Positions 13,447 to 25,710 of a stretch of DNA of 64,000 bases are shown here, piece by piece. A model generated the notes under the pieces. That model ran no database searches. It was not told where the DNA came from and was given only the letters and a program-made list of their open reading frames with translations. The DNA lies in NCBI RefSeq assembly GCF_042242105.1, contig NC_092026.1, positions 20,796,691 to 20,860,690 on the forward strand. The letters run 5' to 3'. How positions within the stretch are numbered: position 1 is the first letter of the stretch; every line of letters begins with the position of its first letter. This stretch comes from Pempheris klunzingeri. Taxonomy: Eukaryota; Chordata; Actinopteri; Acropomatiformes; Pempheridae. The translations under genes and the position numbers were made by a program.

Positions 13447-15295
13447 GGGACGGGAAACTCCTCTCCGAACAATGCAGCATTTATCAGAGGGTGAGTTCAC
13501 TCCAACCGTTGGACCAAAGAAAACTGTCCGTATTAGGTCTGAAACGACTGGAGTTTCCACCCATCTGGTGCACATACATGGTTAAACCAAACGCTCACTC
13601 AACAACTGTAATGTGAAACACCACTTCACTGAGGTCTGAAACCCACTCATCACGTCTCCCATCATGCTGTGTGCTCTTATTGCCGTGTATCTGAGGATCC
13701 ATATGAACTGTACCAGCTGTCTGCCTTCACCCTCCTCCTTCATCGCCCCTCCCCAGCCCCCTTTTCACTGTGCCATGGCAGCACACGATAGTTTTAAAAT
13801 ATCATAGCAATATTTGCAATTTAAACTTGCCGTGAGACTGACAGCAGATCTCATGGAGTCGCTGTAACGCTGTCTAAATTAAGGCTTATTTATTGCTGCT
13901 GAGAGCAATTTGTGCGGAGAGACAGAAAGTATTTTCTGGTATTTATTTTACTATACAGCTAAATGACGCAGGATTTATTTTTTAGAAGTTGTAGTTTTAC
14001 TTGTATGTGGATTCGTGATCAGCTTCAAACAAACAGTAGTACGAACACAAATGTATAGTCGTCTATCATATAGAGGTGTATTAGATGTAATTCCACACCG
14101 TACTAAACATCTGCAACACAGAACCATTAAATGTATTGTTTTTGATATAAGCTGTTGTCCAGGGAAATGACTGCACCAAGGGACTGAGAAATGTAAGATG
14201 TGTTGACTGGAGTCGACAGGAATGGGTCACCCTTGCTCCGTCATTACTTTTATTTATTTACTTAAAAGGGAAAGTTGTTTTTGGCACCAGGACGTAATAG
14301 ACTGTGCATCGCTGTTGCGTAGTAACCTTCCAGATGTTGAACGACTCGTGCCACTCAGTTTTCCATGACGGGCAAACATGCAAGAAGCCTTACTATCAAC
14401 CCACATACTTGAGCCTCGTCTTCATCACCGAATGTCGGTCTGAGAAGTACGACGACGTGTGTGGTTATCGTCTGCTCTGCTTATCGCTCAGAACACGAGA
14501 GCAGTGAGCAGTGAGAGGAGAAACCTGTATCGTGTGAAGAGTTGAATCCAAAATGCTTCATGTGATTGACAGTCAGTTGTCATAAGCACTTTTTGCAATG
14601 TTAAAGGAAAGGTTCACATTTTTTCCAAGTCTCTTAAAACACACATACTTGAAGGAGTTAGTGGTCACTCCTCCTGCTCCTTTAATCTAAATGATGCTAC
14701 AGTCGTCTCAAACTGGTCTAATCAAATGATTTCTACTTTGAAATTCCCTCTTTGGTCGTTTTCACGGATGCTTCCTTTAGTGCTCCAGTTCAGCAGAAAA
14801 TCAGTGAAACTTTGCTACTTTCTAATGTGGATGTCCAATTAGTGTTGATGGGTGGTGCATTGAAGCAGTAAATATCTCAGTGCTTTCTATACTGACCGAG
14901 AAAGCAGAGTTATCGTGCTCACTGAGCACAAAGCTAAAATATTAGCTACTCATGCTGGTGACGAGATTTTGCAGCAGCAGAACTCAGTATCACAGGTATT
15001 CATGACTACATTTAGTGACAACACTGCTTGGACTGTTGGTCAGACAGTAGGACATTTAAACACATCAGGGGCTCCAATAACTTGTGCTTTCAAAGCTTTA
15101 TTTGAACAGGATATTAAGGGTCCTGTCCCATCTTACTTATACTTTAAGTGCATTAAGAAGCTTTAAAAAAAAAAATGTGAAACTGTCCTTTAAGGTGGAT
15201 CTTATTTTGGTTACAGAGAATTTATTATTTTGGTTTACATCTGAGTTCACCTTGTTTTTGAATGAATTAAACCAATAAAGACTGACAATGTGTTC
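13447..15295 (+). other. miga1: miga1 3'UTR with polyadenylation signal
   Basis: Non-coding DNA runs from the TGA at 13444-13446 to an AATAAA at 15274-15279, which is the best poly(A) signal before the opposite-strand fubp1 gene. Within it, about 14600-14830 (GAAAGGTTCACATTTTTTCC and following) looks like a fish interspersed repeat often seen in 3'UTRs. The small open frames here have no recognisable protein similarity. Confidence 0.6.
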
Positions 15296-15370
15296 AAGAG
15301 TTGGGTTTGTTTTTTGTTGTACAAAAAAAAAGAAAAACTCACGTAAATAGTCCAGTTTGTTTGTTACAAC

Positions 15371-18300
15371 TTTATTAATGAACATGGCAACATTTCAAAA
15401 GTCAGAACATTGGATTTAAAAAAAAACAAAACCAATAAGATTTGATAATATACACAGCACATGAAAACCTTTTTACCTCTAAGGCATGCTCCTTGTTTAG
15501 TCTTCTACACCCCCACGAACTCTGTGTTGAAACACTAAGCATCTCACATGTACAGAGTGAACAGTCTCAGACAAGCAGTACGTGACCCATTAACTACAGT
15601 GAGTTTTAACTGATGACCCCAAATTTACTGCCAATAAAAGTGCACATGTAATTGAAAACATCAGTTCCTGTCCTCATCCAACTTTCTAAATAAAGCACAT
15701 TCCTATTGACTAAAAGGTTATTAATGAAGGCATTGAAGCGATAAGAGAAACAACCATCAGACAACTCTAAATACACTATGGCATCATGGTTTAAAAAAAC
15801 ACTCCGAGCTGAAAAACATGTATCTGACCAACACTTTGCAATCACAGAATTTGAATTTCATTGCGTTGCCGTTTTACCTTATCACTGGAGCTCTTGAACG
15901 GTCTACGTTCAGCAGTGGGATTGACTCAAAGGATTCCTCCTTTTGGGGACAAACTACGACAGGGCCTGATTCTATGACCTAAGCTTGCAGCATCCTCCAA
16001 CACTGTGAGCGAGAAGTGAAGGCAGCAGCGTTTCAATAGTAGATTTGCACTGCACTTGAGGGCAGATTCACACCACGACAGAGAAATCAAAGTCATGTAT
16101 TTCACCGTTTTTGACCTGGCGGCTGAGCACAGTTGCTAACTTCTGACAACAGGCATGCAGGTTTAATAAACCAGTGTCAAGGCTGTCTAAAGCATCGATA
16201 TACAGTCACTGTCAGACTTACCAGGATGCAAAAATAAGGCTATTGTCAAGTATTAAGCACATACGACAGTAACATTTCCTCAGTGGGCCTATGCTACAGC
16301 TTTTTCTGGGTAAAGTCAAACTTCATGTAAAAAGTCATACAGCTCATATCATGCAGTTCATTCATGAAAGCAGATCATCTTTAAAGGGCTAATAATACTT
16401 TCTTTACGACTAAGCATAAATGCATTGAGGCATGTTGAAAGACACAGGTAAGCAATTCTTTGCATGTATGGTTGCTCATGTCACTGGACAAAAACACTGG
16501 TTTCCTTAGGTTTCGCTTACCTGTGTTATTGCAGCAGAACCTAAGGTGCAAGGTCTGGGATGACACTGCAAAGATCAGATATAATCGCACTGTTTGCCAT
16601 CAGTGAACAATGCAGTCAAAAGATGTGTTTTGACCTTTAAGTTAACAGCCTTTGAACAACACAGTGCTCATTCAGAAAATGTCATAATCAATACTGAACT
16701 AGTCAGAAGCACTTCCACTACTGGCATTCCACATGCTCATATTAGGACATTGAAGTAATGACAGCAGAAACCTAAGCATGCTACACTGGAGGTTATGCAG
16801 TAGGACTTTTCTAAGCAATGTGTTGCAATAAATGGCATTTCAAAACAGAACAGTCTCAACTAGACAATGGCACTTAGCAGGTCAGGTATTCAAAACGCAA
16901 AAAAGAGAAAATGGACATCCTTAAACAGTTCCTACCGACAGTGCATCTGACATTCAAACCCTCAGTTCAGAAATCCAACTGGTACTGAAATGCTACCTAC
17001 ACAAACAGTCTAGAACAATCTACAAAGCATCAACATACTGCAAAGATTCAAAGTCTGAATGTTGAGCAGACTGGAGCCACACGGGGGGACATAAGTCTCA
17101 AACATGTGGCACAAGAATCTAACGTACTATTCCTCTCCTCAGAACATTTCATACTTACCCAGAGACATGGGGAAAATGGCAATATTTGACAAAAAAAAAT
17201 ACTACATCTTTTGCAGTTTATAAAGCATCAAAAAAAAAAAGGCGGGTATCTCTTAAAGTCAGTCACAGGTTTGTACTTACAGTATAGGAGGGCTCAACTG
17301 ATGGATGACGACTGCTTAGCCACCCCCGACCCTACAACATCTATGTTCTTATACTGGATAAACACTAACAGAATGGGCACAGCAAATAACGATTTTTGCA
17401 ATGTTTTTATATTAAAAAAACATTCTTTAAAAAAGAACAAATTTATACATGTGAGTTAGTTCGCAATTTGAAATGGGCAAGACAAACGATTCAATGCATT
17501 TTTCGATACAGTGGTAATTTACCTGACTGTCCTGGAAAAAGAACAGCAAAAAAAAAGGATATAACACTAAAAATATGCAGCATTTTGTTTTTGCAACCAC
17601 GTTTTCTGAGGAACATGTTGAGAGAAATACTTGCTTACCGCTTTTCTAAACTGGCCTGTGGAGGAGGAAGTGTCTATCAAGGCAAAATACAGTGCATCCT
17701 ACCTCAACAATGTCAGCAAACCAGGCAAAATTAATTAAAAAGAAAAGCAACAATGCCACAGCAACGCAGTTAAATGCATCAGTTACGGTACATAGATACC
17801 TGTCGACTTTCTTATGACAAAGATCTGTCTACCGCTTTAGTCAGGAAACAGAAGTGTAAAAAAGTGTCTATCAACATGGACGTTTGTTGGTCTGAACCAC
17901 TCGGGATCACTGCACGCACATAATGTATCTACGAGCCTTATAGACAGTTGGAGAGAGACAGGACAGCACAACTCTGAGTCAACCTTTTTGGACAATTAAA
18001 CCCACACAGCCTGCGTTTAAACCCTTCCCCCACCTCACTAAAAACAAAAACATACAGAAATTCATCTCGACCCTTTTGGTTTAAAACCACCCCAACTTAC
18101 CAACACAGGAGGTTTCAGTTTGTTTTATTGCAAAAACACAACAGGCAATAGCATTTTAAAACTGAGATGATTTACATGGTAATGTCTACAGTTTAATAAA
18201 CATGAGTTCTAACCACATTTAATATAGATACAGGGCTGGAATGACCATATGTATAATTACCTCACTAAAAACAAAGCATTTACAAGAAAAGGAAAAACAA

Positions 18301-18458
18301 AAAAATGAAAGAGGACGTGTTCGCCGGGAAATCTGCCATCTATGTGAAACACTTTCAAACCAAGGAAATTTAAGATCTTCATCAAGGCGTCTGCATCCAA
18401 ACATTTAACAAAGGATTTTGTTTCGACAATGTAGCATTTACTTTATGTCCACTTCACA
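15371..18458 (-). other. fubp1: fubp1 3'UTR, two candidate poly(A) signals
   Basis: On the minus strand the fubp1 stop (TAA at 18461-18459) is followed by a proximal AATAAA (plus-strand TTTATT at 18124-18129) and, about 2.75 kb further on, a distal AATAAA (plus-strand 15371-15376). The stretch between them holds no convincing gene. It is A/T-rich with many short frames only. Use of both sites would give a short (~0.35 kb) and a long (~3.1 kb) 3'UTR. Confidence 0.55.
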
Positions 18459-21400
18459 TTACTGGCCCTGTGCAAAGAAATACATAGAAGATACATTGCA
18501 TGTTAACAGCAGAAACAGTGGACTCAGCTTCCCAAAATAAAAAGCTAAAAACCTGTGTGGGAGGAAGTGGTTTGGTTAAAGTTTGTGAAGTTGCTGCAAA
18601 CACTGGAACCCTGTAAAAACCTGAGGAAGGAAGGCGGTTAGGGCACAAAAGAATTGAGTATTCAGTGGGTGTGGAGGGCAGATTCTTATCAGGGGTGTAC
18701 CTGAGGGGCTTGTGGTGCTGCGCCCATCGTCTGAGGGTTGGCGGTGCCGTAGTAAGCGGCCTGCTGACGGTAGTACTCCGCCCAGGCAGCGCTGTAGTCC
18801 GGCTGGCCACCAGGCTGGGAGGCGGCTGCTGCCGCCGCTGTGGCCTGAGGGGCCGCTTGACCTGGGGGCAAAAACAAGGGAGGACCTGTTGGTGCACTGG
18901 CAACTTACCAGATTCTTCTCATGCAAATACTTTTCAAATACAATTAACAAATTAACCATCGTAGTTCAAATTCTTTGTAAAGTTTGAGGGTGAATAGATA
19001 TTTATAAGAAGGGGAACGAACCCACCACCGGTTTCTATGGGTGGCAGGACAGAAACCTTCTTGGCTTTCTGTCGGGCTGCTGGGAGAGCAGCTGCTCTAT
19101 GACAGAGGGCAGCCACAGGACCACAGCTGCCCTTCAACACTAAAACAAATATTCACCTCGGAGCTACAGGCCAACACTACTCAACTCCAGACATCTGACT
19201 TATTGTTACAGTCTATGAACCACTTTATGGATGTTATTCTTTGTTAGGAAGGCACAAAGGTGATGATTTATTATTAAAAGAGAACTTAAGACTCTGAAAG
19301 GCAGTTTGGACTCTACCTTTCTCTCCAAATGGCCGTGACTCTACTGTGAAGTTGCTGGTCTCAGAAAGTTCTCCCTCTGTGCCTGCATCACAGTAAATCA
19401 CTTAACGACTGTCTACAACTAGTTTCTCTACTTGGAGACGTTTCCCTTTTAGTTATCTAGTTAAGTTATTTAACTCTTAACGTCAGGATCACACTTAACA
19501 TTTCTTAATCCAATAATCATAATTATGAGCTGTTGTGACACGCCAGGAAAAACAAATACGGCGGCATCATTTCATTTCATTAGATATTTGGTTTACATGA
19601 TGGACTGTGTAAATATAAAAACCAGATTGTGTTGAAAATCAAGCATTTTTCAATAAGTCTCTTCAAATTCAAGCACATTCCTGACCTTGAAAGGGGTTAA
19701 AGTTAAATACTTTCCAACATTTAGAGATTTTACACAAACCCTGTATACTGAATGCATTTATAAACACTATTCTGGAAAAGTGTGATCCCCATATAAAGTC
19801 TGATTTCACCAACCTTGTTTCTTGTAATACTCCTCCCAGGCTTTCGTGTAGTCCTGAGGTTGTTGACTCTGTTGACCTGCAAAGAGAGAGGGAGAAGTGT
19901 GTCAATGCATCCGAGTGTTAAACGAAGTCACAAAGACACAACACTGATCCTACGTTGCATCATTAACTCTACACACATTCATGGCACATGGAAAATCACT
20001 GCCGTCAGTGTTGATAAAACCCTACAACAGTCTACAAGATAAACTGCTCTAAGCTGAGAAAAGGTGGTTCTGTGTCGACAGCTCAGTCCTGTAGATAGTC
20101 AAAGTGTTGCAGTCTAAACAGCACAGGCATCAAACGTTAAACCAAGTGGAGGCACACTGAAAACGCTCCACAGCGGGGCAGCAATGCTGGCTAATACCCA
20201 GACCTGAAAAAGAAGCTGATTGAATGCCCAGTGGCTGTTTAGACTGCCTTGTGTTAATAGGTGTACACTGAAGCTACGTTCGTATACCCATTTTCTTGTA
20301 ATATTCCTCCCAGGCCTTGGAGTAATCTGCCTGTCCACTCTGACCTGCAGCCTGTGGGTCACCTGTTAAAAAAAACGGTACTTGTAATTAGTGAATCATT
20401 CTAAGCAGTTTGTCCTCCACCTGCCTGGGTCGAGCTGTCAGCCTAGGGACGGTGGAGGAAAACTATCCTGTCCCTGGGGTAATATAGAAAAGTTTTAAAA
20501 AAAAAAGTTCTCTGCAAAAGCAAAGACGTTTAAAAGGTGAAACCAAATCAACTTGTCACCTGTTGGTGACATCAGGAAGACATGAGCACAGGACACTGCG
20601 AAAATAAGGCTAGTACTACACTGCTCTACACTTGCCTAAACAGTTTCTTCTAGAGGCACAGACTCAGATGCCAATTCACAAACACTGAAGTTACCTTGGC
20701 CGTTGGATTGAGTCGTGCCAGGAGCCCCGCTTGTCGGGGTCATAGGAGCCTGTGGTTGCTGGCTGTACTGAGCATAGTAGGCTGCCCACGCTGCTGCGTT
20801 GGCATCAGCTGCTGCTTTATCTGAACAAAACAAACAAGTTGTTAGCCCACAAAGGCCAAGATAAAAGCTATTAACACACAGTTATAGTGTGAACTGATAA
20901 CACTAGTACTCACTTGGATCAGGTTGCCCCTGTTGCCAATGTGGGTAGCCATTGCCCCATCCCTGAGGCTGGTAAGGTGCAGGTGGACCGCTGAAGAAAG
21001 AAAACAAATAACCATCAGACTGCCACACCTTCACCTAAATGATCTTGTTCTCACAAAGGGCCTTGACAGACGAGGCAAAAACAAATGGACCCGGCACTTA
21101 CTGAGGACCTGGAGGTCCCTGGTTGTATGGTCCAGGGTTGTAGGGGCCCATGGGAGCCCCAGGGGGTCCGGGTGGTCCAGGAGGACCATGTGGGCCTGGA
21201 CCTCCATGTGGACCAGGGGGGCCATGTGGGCCACCCATTGGAGTGACGGGTCCCTGAAAACACAGAAACACATCCTGGTCAGTAAACAAGCTTATATCAC
21301 GAGTTCTTATCGAACTCTTGAGTCTGATTCATAATTCTGTGCTGAATCTACGCCGATGTGACAACTTATATATTCATATACTTAAAATAATGGGGACTGA

Positions 21401-24400
21401 CAATGAGCAGATCAAGTTGGAGCTCATGTTTAACAGCCATTTTTACTGAAATTACTGCAACACAGATGAGGAGAATGAGATGTTGTGTGCGACCATTAAA
21501 CCAATCGAGGAAGGAGGGTGAATTTTCTGTGCTTATCCAGTCACTGACAGAAATGGACGGCACAGACCCGTCACAGTAGCGGTCTGCGTCACCTCGTAGT
21601 AACACTTCTGGGTAGGTATGCGTCAGGCTACACTGCACCAACGCAAAAGTACTAATTAAGCTTTGGGATCTTACTCCGATTTTCTCCTCCACCAGCTGCC
21701 TGGCGTAGTCGATCTGTTGGGGGGAGCCACGAACGGTGAACATCTTAATGTTGGGATCGGCGTTGGGAGGAGGATTCCTCTGCAGCTCGATTCTGGCTCC
21801 AGACTGCTGGCTGATGCCCTTGATTGTCTCACCACCTGATTAAGTGCAGAAACGTTTACATTAACCACAACAACCAAATACATTTACCCCTCTATAACGT
21901 GTTCACCCACAAGAGGAGCATGGAGGACAAAAGACTGGACTAAGCCAACTTTGTTGCCACACTTGCCTTTCCCAATGATGAGGCCGGTCTTCATGGTCGG
22001 GACAGTGAAGGTAAACTCCTGCAGGCCACCAGGGGGGCCCATGTTCCAGTTCCCCTGCCCACGACCACGACCTCTGCCTCCGCCATGCCCTGGAGGCCCG
22101 CCGGCCTGGACACTCCTCAACAGATCGGATATAATTTCTGCTGCGTGCTGAGCCTGGTCAGGGGGGCCCATGATCTGTGCTATCCTGTCTGGTGTGCTGC
22201 CATCATCTGGAGGAAGAAAATTGAACAATTAGAGACTACCGAGGTGTTTGTTTATCAACTAACATGATTATGTGAAAACATGTTACTTTAAGTCTGTGTG
22301 TGTTCAGGTCTCAGATTAGTTTAGGGTTAGGGTTATACATCAGCTTCTCAGCGTGGTGCATGAGTTTTCATCACAGACCACACACATTGTAAACTCCATC
22401 CATAGGACTGGCTTTTGGCCATGGCTGCTTCTCAGCTGTGTTAAAAAATGAGCAGTCTTAATCACTCACCTGGTTTAAACTGAATCCTGACGCCTGTGTC
22501 GTTCTGTATTTTCTTGATCATCTCTCCATTTCTGCCGATAACAATTCCTACTGCAAATCGGGGGACGGGAACCTTAATGACCGAAAACAAACAAAAGAAA
22601 GTTAAGAAAATTCAAAGCCCACACGCACCAAAGTGATATAACGACGCATAATAAAATGCTCACATCTAAGCTATCTCCGCCGCCTCCGACTCGTGAACCA
22701 TACTCGCCCCGCTGCTCCCTGAAGCCTTGGTCTCTGATCAGCTCCATCACCATCTCTTTGGCTTGCTGAAGAAGAAAAAAAACAACAACATCTCATTATA
22801 GCACTACTCCACTGGTGTCCTTGGAGACAAACCATGACGCATGTACTCAACAAAAGGGACGAAAGCAGAAGTAGCTCATAAACAGAGACATCTTACTCAC
22901 CTGAACTTTAAAGGGTTCTCCTGAAATGCGGAGTGGCTTGTCTGCACCTGTGTTTTGGGGTCCGTCCTGGATCATAACCATCTTCACTCCAGCTCTTTCC
23001 TGCAGGTTTAGAGAAAAACATACCATCAGAGTGCATCTGCAACAAACACGAGCCCTGCTCAAAGGACAGCCCATGTGATCGCTACTCGAACATAAAGTGG
23101 ACGCTGACCTGAAGACTTTTGATGGTTTCTCCACCCTTCCCAATGACGAGTCCAGCTTTGGAGGCAGGGACCATAATCTCCTGGACAGTCATTCCTGGGC
23201 CGTCGTTGTGGTTGAAAGCTGGAGCCGGACGTCCCTTCTCAACTATATCTGTTAGTAGCCTCTTTGCTGTCCTGAAAAATTACCATCATACAGTCAGAAA
23301 TATTTGACAAAGACCAAAGAAAACGGCAACAGAAGAAGTGATTTATCCTCCCTCACACAAACATCATTATTTTTCCCCAACTTACTGGATGGATTCTGGT
23401 GGTCCTGTTAATGTCACCGACCTATCTGGCATCCCTCCACTGTCTACAACACAACAGGGGAGAACAATTAATGCAAACCATACAACAATAACCAAATCTA
23501 TCCTTGACGGTAGTAATGAGATTCACATTATTAGCAACAAATCTAAAACGTACCAGGAGCAATCTGTATTTTACATCCAGACTCCTGCTGCAGACGTGAT
23601 ATTTGTTCACCTCCTCTTCCAATGACTAGAAGGAAAAGAAAGTGTTATTTCTAAATATTTAATAAAACAAAAGACCAAACTGATAGTTTTGCTTTTTTTG
23701 TGCTTGTCAGAAAACTTACTGAATCCAACCATTCCATCTGGAACCTTGAACTCCTCCGATATTGACCTGAGAATAACACGAAAAAACCAACGTCAGCTTT
23801 GTAATAAATGACCAAATGTGAAGGGCATTTCTTTTTTCAAATTAGTATCTACCTTGGTGGGCCACCCATTCCTCCCATTGCTGAAAAGGCTGAAATAAAA
23901 AGACATCATGGCATATTAGGGGAAAAGTCTTAACTCATACACCAAATTTTCCAAGTTGTTATAATTTTAGGCCAATTATTTGAGGTAGGGAATCACAAAA
24001 AAAAAAAAAAATCAGTCGCATATAAAACTACATATTAAGCTACATCATCAGGTCACTTACCGTCATTTGTAGCCACTTTCTTCGTCTCTGGTTGGTCTGT
24101 GACAACATGACATAATAACCAGCATAAGTATCTATCATTATACTCATTATACTCCCTCTAACACATTACTAACGCTGCTCTTCAGTCTGAAAGTGGCTTA
24201 CCAGCATTGCCTGAAACAAATATAGTTAAGGCAAAGGGCGTTGAAAATATTCTACAACAGATGCCTGCATAGCCAGCACACATCGAAGGGTGGAACAAAA
24301 AGTTATTATTAGGTACAGCACCATCCTGCAAGAAATCCTTCAACCCTGAATGATATAATGCTGTTTTAGTGAGAGGCGTTAAATCAATACCTCTCTGAAA

Positions 24401-25581
24401 CAGTTTAAAAACTGATCATAACCTTTGTGAAGGTGGGATTTATTGCAGGATCGTTGGCTTAGTGACATTTTATTGGTTTATAGTTACTATAATATACTAA
24501 TACTATGCATGTGACTGTTTTAGCAAAGGGAAACTGAGGCAACAATGATTCAACTTACTCAAACAGTATAATAGCTCACAAAAAATCCCCCATCATCCAC
24601 CCCTAGATTATGTTTTTTGAGATCACATATTCATTCCCCAAATAAAGACATTTTCATCTGCAGGCACTCATTTGACACAGCTGTGAGGACAAAGTGAAAA
24701 CATGCAATAAACAACCTACTACATAAGCTAAAACTGAAAACTTTCAGACAATGAAAATGAACTCCATAAGTGGTTAACAGTAATGTTAGACGTATTAGTG
24801 AAATGCACATGAATATAAAGGTTTAGTTGGATTAAAGACATTTTTAAGAGAATACAGTTTAGAAGTACTAAGACACACAGGCAGGCATTAACTATCTAGA
24901 CTTGCATTGAATCGATTTGAGCCACTGACCGATATTCAGGTTAGGCATGGGAAAATACCCACCAGCGTCCTCCAGGGGCCTTTTCTGGCCCCCGTAGCCA
25001 AATTCGTTTGTTGGCGGAGCCGCAACGCCATCACCGCCGATCTTCGCTGCAATCTGGAGCACAAAATAAAAACAAACCGAAAAACAACTTAGATGATTTG
25101 CTCGCTTTTCGCGTTAAACGCATTTCTGGACGGACACGCTGGCTGCGGCCTACACCCTTCTCCGGAAGTCTGGGCCAACAAAGGAAAGCGAAAATTTCCA
25201 CTTAAATAGTTTAATGCTATTAAACCAAACAAATATGGGCTCACAGTACGTGATCGTGTTTTTCTGATTTAGTATATAAATTCGGCTATGCTCCCTTTCT
25301 GATTTCTCGTCTGTTTTCGGTCTTGCAGTGTGGCGTAGCGTTAACATGAGCTATTCGTGAACTATTAGCTTAGCACAGCCCGCCGTGATGCCGTCTGTAG
25401 CAGAATAAAAAAAAAAACAGCCATAACTCGCTTTTTGCTCCAAGTCTGGACATTATTCATAGACCAAATCATCTAGTAGTCTTCTCACCTGTCGTGCTCG
25501 CTGTAGAGCGTCTTTAAAGGCGTCGTTCATTCCGCCACCGGCGTTAGAGGACGGGGGAGCCACGCTGCTGTAGTCAGCCAT
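18459..25581 (-). CDS. fubp1: Far-upstream-element binding protein 1 (four-KH nucleic-acid binding regulator)
   Basis: Twenty-one minus-strand coding exons rebuild 657 aa, in coding order: 25581-25489, 25053-24963, 24210-24202 (9 nt), 24096-24061, 23889-23853, 23766-23720, 23625-23554, 23443-23386, 23271-23109, 22999-22901, 22765-22664, 22572-22470, 22206-21967, 21835-21675, 21253-21102, 20990-20914, 20820-20695, 20362-20288, 19876-19814, 18861-18701, 18467-18459. The N-terminus [12 protein letters not shown] is typical of the family. Four KH domains carry GXXG loops GRGG, GKGG, GRNG and GKGG (about residues 92-155, 180-245, 270-336, 365-430). A Gly/Pro-rich linker follows, then tyrosine-rich AWxxYY motifs that act in transcriptional activation. 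FUBP1 binds single-stranded DNA of the MYC FUSE element and RNA in the nucleus (family knowledge). Human FUBP1 is 644 aa. Oddities: one GC-AG intron, a microexon, and four rather than three AWxxYY motifs. The end APQ|GQ comes from a 9-nt last coding exon; keeping the last intron would give APQVHP instead. Confidence 0.96.
19814..20362 (-). other. fubp1: fubp1 duplicated tyrosine-motif exon pair
   Basis: Exon 20362-20288 encodes [15 protein letters not shown] and the next exon 19876-19814 encodes [15 protein letters not shown]. Both are phase 1 in and phase 1 out, so either can be skipped without changing frame. Human FUBP1, as I know it, has one such KAWEEYYKK motif, so this looks like an exon duplication or retention of a motif that KHSRP-type paralogs also carry in several copies. 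Confidence 0.8.
24202..24210 (-). other. fubp1: fubp1 9-nt candidate microexon
   Basis: Between the exons ending at 24963 and starting at 24096, the minus strand shows TTTGTTTCAG, then GCAATGCTG, then GTAAGCC: a strong acceptor and donor around nine bases. It is phase 1 on both sides and would change LEDA|D to LEDA-GNA-D. Both forms are in frame. Without transcripts its use is inferred from the splice sites alone. Confidence 0.6.
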
Positions 25582-25604
25582 ATCTGCTGCTCTTCTCCTC
25601 CTCG

Positions 25605-25670
25605 GCGCGACAAGATGGCGGGTAACACTCACCGGATGTTGACCGGAAATCTCGCGGTTGTCTCGCGATA
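25605..25670 (-). promoter_or_regulatory. fubp1: fubp1 TATA-less promoter core (YY1, ETS and TCTCGCGA motifs)
   Basis: Just upstream of the fubp1 ATG (25581) lie CAAGATGGCGGG at about 25611-25622 (YY1-like), ACCGGATG and CCGGAAAT (two ETS-like sites, about 25632-25650), and CTCGCGG plus TCTCGCGA at 25651-25668. No TATA box is present. These motifs are typical of housekeeping promoters. Motif identities are from known consensus sequences; activity is inferred. Confidence 0.6.
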
Positions 25671-25710
25671 ATAGACATTTGTCGTTGCTGCATTTTTCAC
25701 TTGGTTTTAG

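Noticed and set aside
18454-18903. 149-aa minus-strand open frame
   Set aside because: It reads the fubp1 C-terminal exon in the wrong frame (Pro/Arg/Gln-rich); the true frame encodes the [12 protein letters not shown] motif.
22320-22336. TTAGGGTTAGGGTTA telomere-like word
   Set aside because: Only about two units within a fubp1 intron; too short to mean an interstitial telomere.
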